A DNA stretch of 61,242 bases, from the NCBI GenBank assembly GCA_024277115.1, contig JAJRVW010000134.1:1-61242 (forward strand). The letters run 5' to 3'. The number at the start of each line of letters is the position of its first letter. Position 1 is the stretch's first letter. The translations under genes were made by a program, and so were the position numbers. The notes under the pieces are model-generated. The model was not told the DNA's origin. It was given only the letters and a program-made list of their open reading frames with translations, and did no database searches. The stretch is from Calditrichota bacterium (GTDB lineage: Bacteria > Calditrichota > Calditrichia > Calditrichales > J004). This document shows, in pieces, positions 8,446 through 16,992 of the stretch.

Positions 8446-10009
8446 TTTTATATTTTTTATCTGTTACAGGAATTTCAAGCCTAAATTCTGTACCAATCTC
8501 AGATTTAGAGTTCACACGCACAGTTATATTGCGTTTTTTAAAAATACTTGCTGCCATCGAAAGCCCAAGCCCTGTGCCACGTGGAGTTTTTTCATCCTCA
8601 ATTTTTTCATCCGGACCTGGTTTTGTTGTAAAAAAGGGTTCAAAAACTTTATCCAGATTCGCTGGTTTTATTCCCTCCCCTGTATCACGAATTATCAGTT
8701 CGATAAAATCAGCTTTATGCCGGGTTTTAAAAAATATCTCACGCTTATCCACCTTGTACATCGCATCAATGGCATTTTGTATAATGGCAGAAATACTTTG
8801 TGAATAGTCACTATATAAACCAAAAACAGAGGGGATAGACTCATCTAAATCCATGTTGCAATTTACATAATGTTTAAAATAGAGGTTTGCCTTCAAGAAT
8901 TCTATCTCAATTTTAATAAGGTCGTTTAAATCTATTTTCGCAGGCTCAGGATTTAATTCATTCTTCCCTTTTGTAACAATGGTATAAATTAAATCATTCA
9001 TGCGTGCTGTCTGCTTCAAAATCATTTTTACTTCAGTATTGTCCGGCTCTTTAACTTTTAGTAATTCTGCATTGCCCTGAATAATTGAAATGGGTGTATT
9101 TAAATTATGGGTTATTCCTGCAGCCAAATGCCCGATAGATGCCATGCGGTTTTCTTTTAGAAGCTCCAGGGCATATTTTTTTTCTCTCTGACTTGCCAGA
9201 TGTTGTTTTGTAATTTCTGTAACAATTACCAATAAGGAAGGTTTCTCGTTATGTTCAAATTCTGAAATCCATGCTTGTACATAAATCTCTTCATTTTTTT
9301 TATGGGCGGCAAACTGAATCGTTGCGCTGTCACGCTCGCGAGAAAGGCAGCCATCCATAAGTACACTTATTGCCTTCTTTTTTTGTGGAAGCGCCAGGTC
9401 AATAAATGAGATATCAGTAAAATCTGCGTCTTCCGAATAACCAAAAATGTGGGCAAATTTGTCATTCTGATATACAATTTTATCATCAAATACAATCGCC
9501 ACACCTAAAATAGATTGTTCAATAAGTTGCCGATATTTTCGCTCGGATTTCTCTAATTCTATTATTTTTTCACTAACCTCATGCTCCAGCTTTGCACGGT
9601 ACGCATCCTTTTGCAGCTCCAGGGCCGCACGCTCTTCATTTAAGAAATATTGTGTTTGGGCATTTTTAATGGCTTGTAATAAATATTTGTTTTCGAATGG
9701 TTTTAAGAAATAATCAAACACGTTAAGGCGGACGGCTTCCTGGGCATGTTCAAGCTCCCGGCTGCCTGTGATGGCAATTACCGGGGTTTTGTCGCCATCA
9801 TCCTGAATTTCCTTAATAAACTCAAGCCCACTCTGATCTGGGAGGAGAATATCAACGAGCAGGACAGAAAATTTTTCGTTTTTTAAAAGCTCTTTTGCCT
9901 CTTCGGTAGTGGCACAGGCTTTTGTATCGTATAAACCATCCAGACAGATTTTTTGCAAAAAGTCCCGGACACTTTTTTCGTCGTCAATTATTAAAACACC
10001 GGGCGTCAT
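8435..10009 (-). CDS. Receiver-PAS-histidine kinase
   Basis: This 524-aa cytoplasmic regulator has an N-terminal receiver (Asp9/Asp10, phosphoacceptor Asp53, Lys103). A coiled coil links it to a PAS domain (about 158-268). A HisKA dimerisation helix follows (phosphorylatable His in GITHNLNTP, near residue 300), and a HATPase_c domain ends the protein (N box IIQNAIDAM, DTGEGI, GTGLGLSM). No transmembrane helix is present. Input probably comes from another kinase acting on the receiver and from a ligand in the PAS domain. The start overlaps the preceding gene by ATGA, and its 3' end overlaps rfaE1. That places it inside an LPS-heptose operon, with no dedicated output regulator beside it. Confidence 0.88.
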   Translation of the reverse strand: MTPGVLIIDDEKSVRDFLQKICLDGLYDTKACATTEEAKELLKNEKFSVLLVDILLPDQSGLEFIKEIQDDGDKTPVIAITGSRELEHAQEAVRLNVFDYFLKPFENKYLLQAIKNAQTQYFLNEERAALELQKDAYRAKLEHEVSEKIIELEKSERKYRQLIEQSILGVAIVFDDKIVYQNDKFAHIFGYSEDADFTDISFIDLALPQKKKAISVLMDGCLSRERDSATIQFAAHKKNEEIYVQAWISEFEHNEKPSLLVIVTEITKQHLASQREKKYALELLKENRMASIGHLAAGITHNLNTPISIIQGNAELLKVKEPDNTEVKMILKQTARMNDLIYTIVTKGKNELNPEPAKIDLNDLIKIEIEFLKANLYFKHYVNCNMDLDESIPSVFGLYSDYSQSISAIIQNAIDAMYKVDKREIFFKTRHKADFIELIIRDTGEGIKPANLDKVFEPFFTTKPGPDEKIEDEKTPRGTGLGLSMAASIFKKRNITVRVNSKSEIGTEFRLEIPVTDKKYKNDD

Positions 10010-10302
10010 TTTGCCACGCCATTCATTTTTTCCAACTGACGTTTGATCGCATCACCGATAAATTCCAGGAGAGTAAAGATAAATAAATTTAAAATCCCTA
10101 TAAAAAACAAAATACGTGTCAGGCTATCAAGTGTTTGATTATTAAATAGGGGCAGGATGATTATCAATGTAAAACATATCCCCACAATCCAGGACATACT
10201 TCTCAATATCTTTTTATATTTCTGTTCGGTTGCTTCAGAAATGGTAACTTCGTCCCTCTCTATGGTGAAATTCTGCTGTTTAATCCGTTTCTTCTTGGCC
10301 AT
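10006..10302 (-). CDS. Small two-helix membrane protein
   Basis: The 98-aa protein has a basic N-terminus (MAKKKRIKQQ), two predicted transmembrane segments (about 35-52 and 62-80) and a short charged tail. A GGAAAG ribosome-binding site sits three bases before ATG 10302. The stop overlaps the start of the histidine kinase as ATGA, so the two are translationally coupled. It might serve as a membrane partner of that soluble kinase, which is inference from position only. I do not recognise the family. Confidence 0.6.
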   Translation of the reverse strand: MAKKKRIKQQNFTIERDEVTISEATEQKYKKILRSMSWIVGICFTLIIILPLFNNQTLDSLTRILFFIGILNLFIFTLLEFIGDAIKRQLEKMNGVAK

Positions 10303-10344
10303 TTTCTTTCCGTTTAATTTTCGCTTATCTCTTCGTTGTCAATT

Positions 10345-10836
10345 TTATTTATCCGGATATAAAATATCAACTATATCCTGTTCGATTGTTTTAATCGGAT
10401 TTTCGATAATCCTACCAATTTCAACCCCATTTTGTTCAAAAATAAAAGTCGGTATACGTTCAATTTTATTTTGAGCAGGCAGGTTGTTATCAAGTTTTAG
10501 TTTTCGGTCTACGGCCCAAATTGAAACCGTAATATGTTTATTACCTTTGATGGATTTAAAAAAGCGCGGGACATTCCGCCGGCTATCACCGCACCATGTA
10601 CCAAAAAAAAGACGGACATGGACATCTTTAGAATATGCTGCGGTTTTTTTTACCGCTTCCATATTGGGCTTATAAATATTTTCTTGCTCCTGCCAGACAG
10701 GAAAATCAAAATACAGCTGTTCTTTACTTACATCGCCGTAAAGGAGTTCTGTATTTTCTTTTACTACTTTTTGTGTTTTTAAATGCGAGCTGCATGCTGA
10801 GAATAAAACAATACTAATTAGTGCCAGTCGTATCAT
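10345..10836 (-). CDS. Thioredoxin-fold lipoprotein with WCGDS active site
   Basis: The 163-aa protein has a lipoprotein signal with lipobox LFSAC (Cys at about residue 15). The body is a thioredoxin fold: FGTWCGDSRR at about residue 78, and the cis-proline segment IERIPTFIF. The active site is CGDS, so only one of the two redox cysteines is present. This is seen in other FCB thioredoxin-like proteins and suggests a monothiol or non-oxidoreductase role. ATG 10836 has a strong ribosome-binding site (GGAGG, 5-nt spacing) and overlaps the end of the rodZ-like gene by 23 bp. Confidence 0.8.
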   Translation of the reverse strand: MIRLALISIVLFSACSSHLKTQKVVKENTELLYGDVSKEQLYFDFPVWQEQENIYKPNMEAVKKTAAYSKDVHVRLFFGTWCGDSRRNVPRFFKSIKGNKHITVSIWAVDRKLKLDNNLPAQNKIERIPTFIFEQNGVEIGRIIENPIKTIEQDIVDILYPDK

Positions 10837-11656
10837 TCGCGCCTCCTTTTTTAGTTAAAACTTTGATGCGTTTTGCCGTAATCCCTGTCGGTGTAATCTT
10901 TAAATAACTGATAACCTCGCCTTCTTTACCAAGAAGCCCTTCATCTACACCATTAATATTAAATTTTAAACCTGCTGCATTACCAACAAGAAAGTGCACA
11001 GTCGAATCCGCCTTTATTGCAATTTTATTGCCTGCATGCAGAGTATACTCTGAAGTATCTTTGCTGTCTTTTATAAAACGAAGCCAGGTTGTTTCTACGG
11101 CAGTAAGCGATATATTAACATTTTTTCCTTTAAGAGAATCGCCTACAAGAGCAGCTAACGAATCATTTTTTTTACTATTCCTTGCTTCGATTTCAGCCAC
11201 AATTTTTCTAACCGGCAATTCTTTAACAACCTCACCAGAGCCCGTATCAATCATCTCTGAATTCATTGCAAAAAAGACTAATACCGCTACAATTAAGACA
11301 ACCGGCCCGAAGAAAAAGAGCGTCTTTAGGTTAAAGAACGCATTATTCTTTTCCGTGGAAGTTTTTATTCTTTGTATGGTAGTTGTCGGCGTTGGATAAT
11401 AGATTTCTTTACGCAATGCCTTAAACTCTGCCAAATATTTCTCAGGGTCATCTACATTTAAATATGAAATATACGTCTGAAAAAACAGTTTATCATATAC
11501 CTCAGGGATTTTTTCATACTCTCCAGATTCAATTGCTTCTAAATAACTAAGTTGTATCCGGCTATCCTGCGCAATTGATTTTAGCGAAATATTTTTACTA
11601 AGACGCAGTTTTTTTAAGTGCTCAAATAAATTTACATATTCTTCATTCTGTTCCAT
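10814..11656 (-). CDS. rodZ: RodZ-like helix-turn-helix membrane protein
   Basis: About 280 aa. An N-terminal Cro/CI-type HTH_25 domain (LRLSKNISLKSIAQDSRIQLSYLEAIESGEYEKIP) is followed by a linker, one transmembrane helix (about 118-135) and a C-terminal DUF4115-like beta domain (TTWLRFIKDSKD, GLKFNINGVDEG). This is the RodZ architecture. RodZ binds MreB and helps position the elongasome for rod shape. The start is ATG 11656, inside the 3' end of recJ, with a GAGG six nt upstream; a TTG at 11668 gives a slightly longer frame. mreB is not in this window, so the assignment rests on domain order. Confidence 0.8.
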   Translation of the reverse strand: MEQNEEYVNLFEHLKKLRLSKNISLKSIAQDSRIQLSYLEAIESGEYEKIPEVYDKLFFQTYISYLNVDDPEKYLAEFKALRKEIYYPTPTTTIQRIKTSTEKNNAFFNLKTLFFFGPVVLIVAVLVFFAMNSEMIDTGSGEVVKELPVRKIVAEIEARNSKKNDSLAALVGDSLKGKNVNISLTAVETTWLRFIKDSKDTSEYTLHAGNKIAIKADSTVHFLVGNAAGLKFNINGVDEGLLGKEGEVISYLKITPTGITAKRIKVLTKKGGANDTTGTN

Positions 11657-13352
11657 CAGATACCTCAAAATCTTTTATTCTAAGTTGGACCGTTGTTTGG
11701 CCAAACCAATTACTTTCTTCAATCACATAAGCACAATTTATAAAAATGTCCTTATCCTCAAAAATAGAGTTGTACTTTTTCATATTAAAGGCAATGGCAT
11801 CAATTACTACACCATTTTCTTTAACTTTAAACTTTAAATGTTCCGCACCAATTGTACTGATATTTCCTGAAACCTTCATCTTTTTTGTTACAAAAACCGG
11901 CCGCATATTTCCGGGACCAAAAGGGGCCAACAGGTCCAACCATTTTAAAAAACCGCCGTTTAGGTGGGCCAGTGACACAAATGAATCTATACTTAATTTT
12001 GGCAGCGCATCTTTTACAGAGATATAACCCTCCGCATGTAGGTTCAACTCTTTGCGGAAGCCCTCAATTTTACCAGGCTCAATAGTTAAACCGGCCGCAC
12101 ATTTATGCCCACCGTAAGATAATAGAAAATCCGACAAGATGTGGAAAGCATTAAAAATATCAAATGCCGGTTCTGAGCGTGCGGAGCCTTTTCCCACCCC
12201 ATTATTTATTGAAATTAAAATGGTTGGCCGTTTATATTTTTCCTGGATTCGTGATGCGACAATCCCCAAAACCCCAAGATGCCAGTTTTCTTTAACTAAA
12301 ACAAGTACCCGTGTGTTTTCTATGTCAATTTTCTGTGCAATCTGCTCTTCGGCTTCTTTCAGCGTTGAGCTGTCAATATCCTTGCGTTGGTTGTTTTCTG
12401 AATTTAAAATTTGTGCAATATTTTTTGCCTGCTGCGGGCTGGACGATGTTAACAGGTGCACGGCCTTTTTTGCGTTGGAAATCCTACCGACGGCGTTCAA
12501 GCGGGGAGCCAGCTTAAAAACAATAGAATTTACCGTAATTTTTTGTTTAGAAAGGCCACATGATTTTAATAAGGCAAACAAACCAAAGCGGGGCTTGGAG
12601 TTGATCACTTTTAAACCAAATTTTACAAGTGTTCTGTTTTCCCCCGTTAGTTCCACAATATCCGCAGCGGTACCCAGCGCAACCAAATCAAGAAATTGGT
12701 AGGCAAAGTTTTTATCAATATTTAATCTTTGGCAAACGCCCTGCAATAATTTAAAAGCCACACCACAACCCGCAAGTTCAGTAAATGGATAGGTGCAACT
12801 TTCTACTTTTGGGTCTAAAATGCCAAAAGCATTTGGTGTACTGCCAACGACCCCATGATGATCACATACAATGGTATCCAGCCCCTGGCTTTTTGCGAAT
12901 TCTATTTCTTCATTGGCCGTAATGCCGCAATCAACTGTAATAATTAAACCTGTTTTCCTTTTAATGGCTTTCTCAATCCCTTTTTGTGAGAGACCATAAC
13001 CATCACTGCTACGCTCCGGAATAAAGAAGGAAACCTTCCCGCCCAATTTGTGCAAAGCCTGGTACAAAATAGCAACAGACGTGACGCCATCTACATCATA
13101 ATCGCCATATATAAGAATATTCTCCCCTATTTCCAATGCTTTAATCACCCGCTCTACGGCCAAGTCCATACCATCCATCAAAAATGGATCATGCAAATCG
13201 GAAAGTTTGGGGTAAATAAATTCTTTTATTTTTTCATCGGAAATTATTTTTCTTTGTGCCAGGATATTGGCAATAACAGGAGGGACTTTTAAGTCGGATT
13301 CTACAATCTTAGGTATTTCTGTCTCAGGATGGAGGAACCATTCAAATAACAT
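11643..13352 (-). CDS. recJ: Single-stranded-DNA-specific exonuclease RecJ
   Basis: A 569-aa DHH-family 5'-3' exonuclease acting in recombination and mismatch repair. Visible motifs are LIYGDYDVDGVTS (motif I metal ligands), the VDCGITA and CDHHGV motif that names the family, LAPRLNAVGR and YGGHKCAAGL (DHHA1 domain). A C-terminal OB-type region (about 440-565) completes it. Length is normal. Its ATG lies 18 bp beyond the 3' end of the RNase P RNA gene, so recJ is either read from a promoter within or before rnpB or by read-through of the rnpB terminator. Confidence 0.93.
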   Translation of the reverse strand: MLFEWFLHPETEIPKIVESDLKVPPVIANILAQRKIISDEKIKEFIYPKLSDLHDPFLMDGMDLAVERVIKALEIGENILIYGDYDVDGVTSVAILYQALHKLGGKVSFFIPERSSDGYGLSQKGIEKAIKRKTGLIITVDCGITANEEIEFAKSQGLDTIVCDHHGVVGSTPNAFGILDPKVESCTYPFTELAGCGVAFKLLQGVCQRLNIDKNFAYQFLDLVALGTAADIVELTGENRTLVKFGLKVINSKPRFGLFALLKSCGLSKQKITVNSIVFKLAPRLNAVGRISNAKKAVHLLTSSSPQQAKNIAQILNSENNQRKDIDSSTLKEAEEQIAQKIDIENTRVLVLVKENWHLGVLGIVASRIQEKYKRPTILISINNGVGKGSARSEPAFDIFNAFHILSDFLLSYGGHKCAAGLTIEPGKIEGFRKELNLHAEGYISVKDALPKLSIDSFVSLAHLNGGFLKWLDLLAPFGPGNMRPVFVTKKMKVSGNISTIGAEHLKFKVKENGVVIDAIAFNMKKYNSIFEDKDIFINCAYVIEESNWFGQTTVQLRIKDFEVSDGTE

Positions 13353-13370
13353 GTTTTAGCCATTAAAAAA

Positions 13371-13777
13371 CCGGGTGAAATAGTAAGCCGAATTCTGTTT
13401 CCCTAAAAGGGACGATAGCTATTTATCTTAATTATCCATTGCCGGATAATTTAAGCAACCTACCCTGAAGTGTGTTTCCCAAGGAAACGCGTTAAGGGGG
13501 AAAACGCATCCGATATGGATTCCTTCTTTATTTGGTTTTGCATCAATTCGGGTTTATCGTACCCTTGCCAATAAGGTATCTTTTATTAAAGATATTCAGC
13601 TAAGAACAAGGTGGTGGGCTCTTACCCCGCCTTTTCACCCTTATCCCAAAAATGGGACGGTATTTTTTCTGTGACACTATCCTTCTGTCTAAACAGATTC
13701 TGATTTCTCAGAAGAATTACCCCTTTGATGTTCGGACTTTCCTCCTTATTGCTAAGGCAGCTATCTCATTCACCCGG
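13371..13777 (-). ncRNA. rnpB: RNase P RNA
   Basis: This is the catalytic RNA of ribonuclease P, which matures the 5' ends of tRNAs. Conserved elements occur in order on the minus strand: GGAGGAAAGTCCGAAC near the 5' end, AGGGTGAAAAGGCGGGGTAAGAGC in two adjacent blocks of the core, GATAAACCC, and ACAGAATTCGGCTTA near the 3' end. The P1 helix can be drawn between CCGGGTGAA (13777 side) and TTCACCCGG (13371 side). It is followed directly by six T residues, so P1 doubles as a terminator-like hairpin. About 407 nt, a normal bacterial type A size. It begins 13 bp after the zinc-ribbon gene. Confidence 0.93.
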
Positions 13778-13790
13778 AAAGATTATATTT

Positions 13791-14495
13791 TTACTCGCTC
13801 CAGACAAGTATCCGACCACAGGACTCGCACTCATGGATTTTTTTCATCTTGCGTACTTCAACAACTTTTTGAGGTGGAATATAAGAAAAACACCCTTTAC
13901 ATGTACCATTGTCAATGGTTGCAATCCCTTTACCGTTGCGTGCTTTACGGATATTTTCGTATGAATTGTAAACATGCCTACTCAAGTTGCCAAGTAATTT
14001 TTTTCTTTTCTTGTTTAAACTGTTTTCTTCCTCAGCGGTCTCTTCCAGGCTCGCGTCCAGTTCTACTTTATTTTCGGATAATTCTTCAGATATCTTGGCG
14101 ATCTCAGACTCAAGATCACTTAATGTGCCTTCTTTGGCTTCCAGAGACGATGTAAGGGAAATAAGTTCACTGTCATAATCTTTTTTCGTCTTTTGTACCG
14201 ATTCAATTTCGATGGTAATGGCATCATATTCACGATTTGTTTTTACCTGGTATAACTGGTCATTATACTTTTCGAGTTTCTCTTTCGACTCGGCGCCAAA
14301 CAATTCGATTTCTTTTATTCTTAATTTGGAAGACTTAATTTCTGCTTCAAGTTTTTCAACTTCATCTTTCTTTGCTGATAATTTTTCTTCAAACTCATTT
14401 ACAATACGAGGCAAATCACCACGTTCGTCAAGTAATTCATCAAGCCTGTTATCCAATTCTTGCAACTCGATGAGTGCATGTAAAGTTTTTTGCAC
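13791..14495 (-). CDS. Coiled-coil protein with C4-type zinc ribbon
   Basis: A 234-aa protein with a long coiled coil (about 10-170) and a C-terminal C4 zinc ribbon (about 196-232: CKGCFSYIPPQ, then CESCGRIL). It belongs to the COG1579 family, annotated as possibly nucleic-acid binding, with no established reaction. The start is GTG 14495, supported by GGAGG six nt upstream; no better ATG exists in frame. The gene lies between the tRNA terminator and rnpB. Its stop is 13 bp from the rnpB 5' end, so rnpB may partly be transcribed from this gene's promoter. Confidence 0.85.
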   Translation of the reverse strand: MQKTLHALIELQELDNRLDELLDERGDLPRIVNEFEEKLSAKKDEVEKLEAEIKSSKLRIKEIELFGAESKEKLEKYNDQLYQVKTNREYDAITIEIESVQKTKKDYDSELISLTSSLEAKEGTLSDLESEIAKISEELSENKVELDASLEETAEEENSLNKKRKKLLGNLSRHVYNSYENIRKARNGKGIATIDNGTCKGCFSYIPPQKVVEVRKMKKIHECESCGRILVWSE

Positions 14496-14517
14496 TTCCT
14501 ACCTCCCCTTGGTATAT

Positions 14518-14553
14518 AAAAAAAAGTGCACCCTAAATTTGTAGAATGCACTT
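14518..14553 (-). terminator. Rho-independent terminator after the tRNA
   Basis: On the minus strand a 7-bp stem AAGTGCA/TGCACTT (14547-14553 with 14524-14530) is followed by a run of T residues reaching about 14518. It lies about 80 nt past the tRNA 3' end and just before the GTG of the zinc-ribbon gene, so it should end the tRNA transcript. Confidence 0.75.
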
Positions 14554-14635
14554 TGTAAGTATTTAAATTAAACCCAAAATTTACTTTTTCTTAGATGCTT
14601 TTCAAGCATTAATTGTTTCCTGAATAATTATAAAG

Positions 14636-14709
14636 TGGGCCCACAGGGACTTGAACCCCGGACCATCCGATTATGAGTCGGGTGCTCTAACCAACTGAGC
14701 TATGGGCCC
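14636..14709 (-). tRNA. tRNA with CAU anticodon (elongator Met or Ile2)
   Basis: A 74-nt cloverleaf on the minus strand. The acceptor stem GGGCCCA pairs with TGGGCCC and the discriminator base is A. The D arm is GCTC...GAGC, the anticodon loop CTCATAA, and the T arm CGGGG-TTCAAGT-CCCTG. CCA is not encoded. A CAU anticodon fits elongator methionine, or isoleucine-AUA if C34 is modified by TilS. The first acceptor pair is G-C, not the mismatch of initiator tRNA, so fMet is excluded. The first anticodon-stem pair is a C-A mismatch. Confidence 0.93.
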
Positions 14710-14736
14710 AATAATTCTCAATTAATTCGAGCTTAG

Positions 14737-14765
14737 AATCTACCCACGTGCATAAATAAAATCAA
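14737..14765 (-). promoter_or_regulatory. Possible sigma70-type promoter for the tRNA
   Basis: On the minus strand TTGATT (14765-14760) and TAGATT (14742-14737) are separated by exactly 17 nt. Each matches its consensus hexamer at four of six positions. The predicted start would be about 20 nt before the mature tRNA 5' end. Support is spacing and position only. Confidence 0.4.
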
Positions 14766-14772
14766 ATAAATA

Positions 14773-16962
14773 TTAGCCCGATTTCCCAATATTTTTAATG
14801 GTTTTAAAATTTGCCATGAGCCAATTTTCAAGATTATCTGGATGGACACGTAAGATCACTTTTTGTTTACTCTTTTCAAGACGTATTTCCTCGTAATACT
14901 GGCCTGAAAAAATAATTTTACCATCTACTGCTTTAGAGATTACAAGGCTATATTTATTTGAAATGGCGTTTATCTCGGTCATATTTTTAATATGTGGATA
15001 ATAGCCAAAATGATTATAAAATAATTTTGATATTTTCAATCGGTCAGCTCTGGACGAATCAACAAATATTAACCATTGCTGGGATAACTCACCTGAGGAT
15101 GTGTTTTTTAATCTACTCATTAAAGAAGTATCCCAATGCGGGAAATACGCTATCTCACCCGTCTTAGGAACATTTATTCTCGTACTCTCACCAAGTACGA
15201 ATTTTTCTGGTAGATTACTTAACGGATTTATTTTTTGGCTTCTCTTAGATTTATTCTGGAAAATCGATATATTATTAACGACTTGATCAAACCTGTTTTT
15301 TGCAATGCCGTGGATACAAAGATTGTGCACACTTACCGGAATAGAATTTAAGTGCACCTTGAAACCATCCTCTTGATAAAAACTAAAATTCTGATTCGGC
15401 GTGACCTTTATTAGCGATTTATATATTTTATGATACAACGTTTTATCGAAAGAATATTCCACGTTGTCTATCTTAATAACATCGCTGGTTTTTGTGTTTT
15501 TAATGCTGATTTGGAACCGATTTTTTTTAAACAAAAACTTTAATCGCAACGGGCCAATATCAACAGTAAAATTCACCCAAACTAAGTATATTTTTACCTC
15601 AATTTCGCCGATTCCTACTGTACAATAGTTTTTAAAACCTGTTTTGTGCTCAAATAAAAATGGACTAATTGTAATAAATGCACCGAAATAAATAATCGCT
15701 ACTTTCTTATCAACAGCAATTGCAGGGTAGTCCAGAAATTTGACTTTGCATATTTCTTTTGAACCCTTATGAACTAACTGCCAAAAGTAAACATCATTTT
15801 TAAAAGTTGTAATGTTGCTCTGCGTGGGTAAATCATAAAAGCTGAATGTAGCCTCTTGCTTTATATAGGAAACCGTACATGTAATTTGAGCAAATTTCGA
15901 ATACAATTGCCACAGTTTTAAATACTTGTTTTTTTGTTCTTTTATGAGTGTATCAAAAAAATCAATCGCTTTATTTTTCCACCAAAAATTGTTTTTAACC
16001 ACTAATATTATAAATGCGGCAATCTCATGCGGTTCATCTAATAGAAGGTTTTTACAATAACTATATCGGGCTGGGGTTGAAAATTCATTCCAGGTTTTCT
16101 GTAGAAGATTTACACTCTCAGAATCACGCAATACACCATTTAGAAGTAAATCAGTAAAATGTTCATTCCTGCCTGTTTTAATTTTTCCAAATTTTATTGA
16201 CTTATCAATTTTCTGCAGAAATGTTCCGCTATCCAAAACTTTGTTGCAATAATTTTTAAAATTATCTGACTTACCTTGAACGAAAAATATCTCCGATAAA
16301 AAGAGAAGAGCCATTTTGTCCTGTGGGGTATTTTCATCAAATTGAAAATCTAAATTTCCATTTTTATCAATCCAGGTTTGTCCCGCCCAAAACGCATCAA
16401 TATCCTGCAACAAACTATTATCTTCTGTCTGCAGATTATTGAGTGGGTGAATTTTCCGCTCATGGGTCAAGATATTGTTAAAGTATTTAACCGGGCTTAG
16501 CTTACCTGTGGTCAAGATTTGAATATTGGTAACGAGAGAGTAGCTATTTTTCTGAACCTTAAACGTCTTTGAAGGGGTTTTTCTTTGATTATCGACTTCG
16601 AAAAAAAGAGGGACATTATTTTTACTTTTGATCTCGAATGTCAAAATTTCTTTATCATTAAAGTTTTGTAAACAGAGAAAAACATCATCAAAATATTGAA
16701 GTACAAACATTTGAAATTCATTTGAACAAATCTCAAAATAATTTAGCCGGGATTTCGGGAAACGCCATTGTTTAACTTTATCGGGGAGACTGGTGTGCTG
16801 ACTTATACTTAATTCAAATCCAGCAAATAGATAAATTTTATCTTTTATTACCTCTTGGCTGAGATGCTCAAAATGGACTTTGGGTGTATTTTTTTGATAG
16901 GCATAAATTAAATTCTGGCGAATTAAATTTTGCAAGCTGTTGATCAGCTTAGTGTTTTCCAT
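14773..16962 (-). CDS. Large protein of unknown function
   Basis: A 729-aa protein I do not recognise. There is no signal peptide and no convincing transmembrane helix, so it is probably cytoplasmic. It is rich in Lys, Asn, Phe and Ile, with AT-rich codons, more so than the neighbouring housekeeping genes. Residues about 1-180 look alpha/beta and about 180-390 mostly helical. About 390-570 is beta-rich with many Phe and Val residues. The last 110 residues have a Rossmann-like start (QQWLIFVDSSRADRLKISKLF) preceded by YFPHWDTSL. By eye this recalls the structural N-terminal half of polyketide-synthase ketoreductase domains, but no catalytic half follows. It stands alone between rseP and a tRNA gene. 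Confidence 0.6.
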   Translation of the reverse strand: MENTKLINSLQNLIRQNLIYAYQKNTPKVHFEHLSQEVIKDKIYLFAGFELSISQHTSLPDKVKQWRFPKSRLNYFEICSNEFQMFVLQYFDDVFLCLQNFNDKEILTFEIKSKNNVPLFFEVDNQRKTPSKTFKVQKNSYSLVTNIQILTTGKLSPVKYFNNILTHERKIHPLNNLQTEDNSLLQDIDAFWAGQTWIDKNGNLDFQFDENTPQDKMALLFLSEIFFVQGKSDNFKNYCNKVLDSGTFLQKIDKSIKFGKIKTGRNEHFTDLLLNGVLRDSESVNLLQKTWNEFSTPARYSYCKNLLLDEPHEIAAFIILVVKNNFWWKNKAIDFFDTLIKEQKNKYLKLWQLYSKFAQITCTVSYIKQEATFSFYDLPTQSNITTFKNDVYFWQLVHKGSKEICKVKFLDYPAIAVDKKVAIIYFGAFITISPFLFEHKTGFKNYCTVGIGEIEVKIYLVWVNFTVDIGPLRLKFLFKKNRFQISIKNTKTSDVIKIDNVEYSFDKTLYHKIYKSLIKVTPNQNFSFYQEDGFKVHLNSIPVSVHNLCIHGIAKNRFDQVVNNISIFQNKSKRSQKINPLSNLPEKFVLGESTRINVPKTGEIAYFPHWDTSLMSRLKNTSSGELSQQWLIFVDSSRADRLKISKLFYNHFGYYPHIKNMTEINAISNKYSLVISKAVDGKIIFSGQYYEEIRLEKSKQKVILRVHPDNLENWLMANFKTIKNIGKSG

Positions 16963-16992
16963 GGATTGTTACCAAAAGAGAGGATGTATAAC

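Noticed and set aside
8174-8803. 209-codon plus-strand frame over rfaE1 and the kinase
   Set aside because: It is antisense to two well-supported genes and spans their overlap; composition is that of a shadow frame.
10345-10836. Broken thioredoxin because of the CGDS active site
   Set aside because: The single-cysteine WCGDS form recurs in FCB thioredoxin-like lipoproteins as I know them, so it is probably normal for the family.
12139-12702. 187-codon plus-strand frame within recJ
   Set aside because: It is the mirror of an intact recJ with conserved motifs, and it shows no ribosome-binding site or family pattern.
13652-14155. Plus-strand frame of 167 codons
   Set aside because: It runs antisense through the RNase P RNA gene and the zinc-ribbon gene, both strongly supported.
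14594-14611. Short hairpin ATGCTT/AAGCAT near the tRNA as a terminator
   Set aside because: It has no U-tract on either strand; the better terminator is at 14518-14553.
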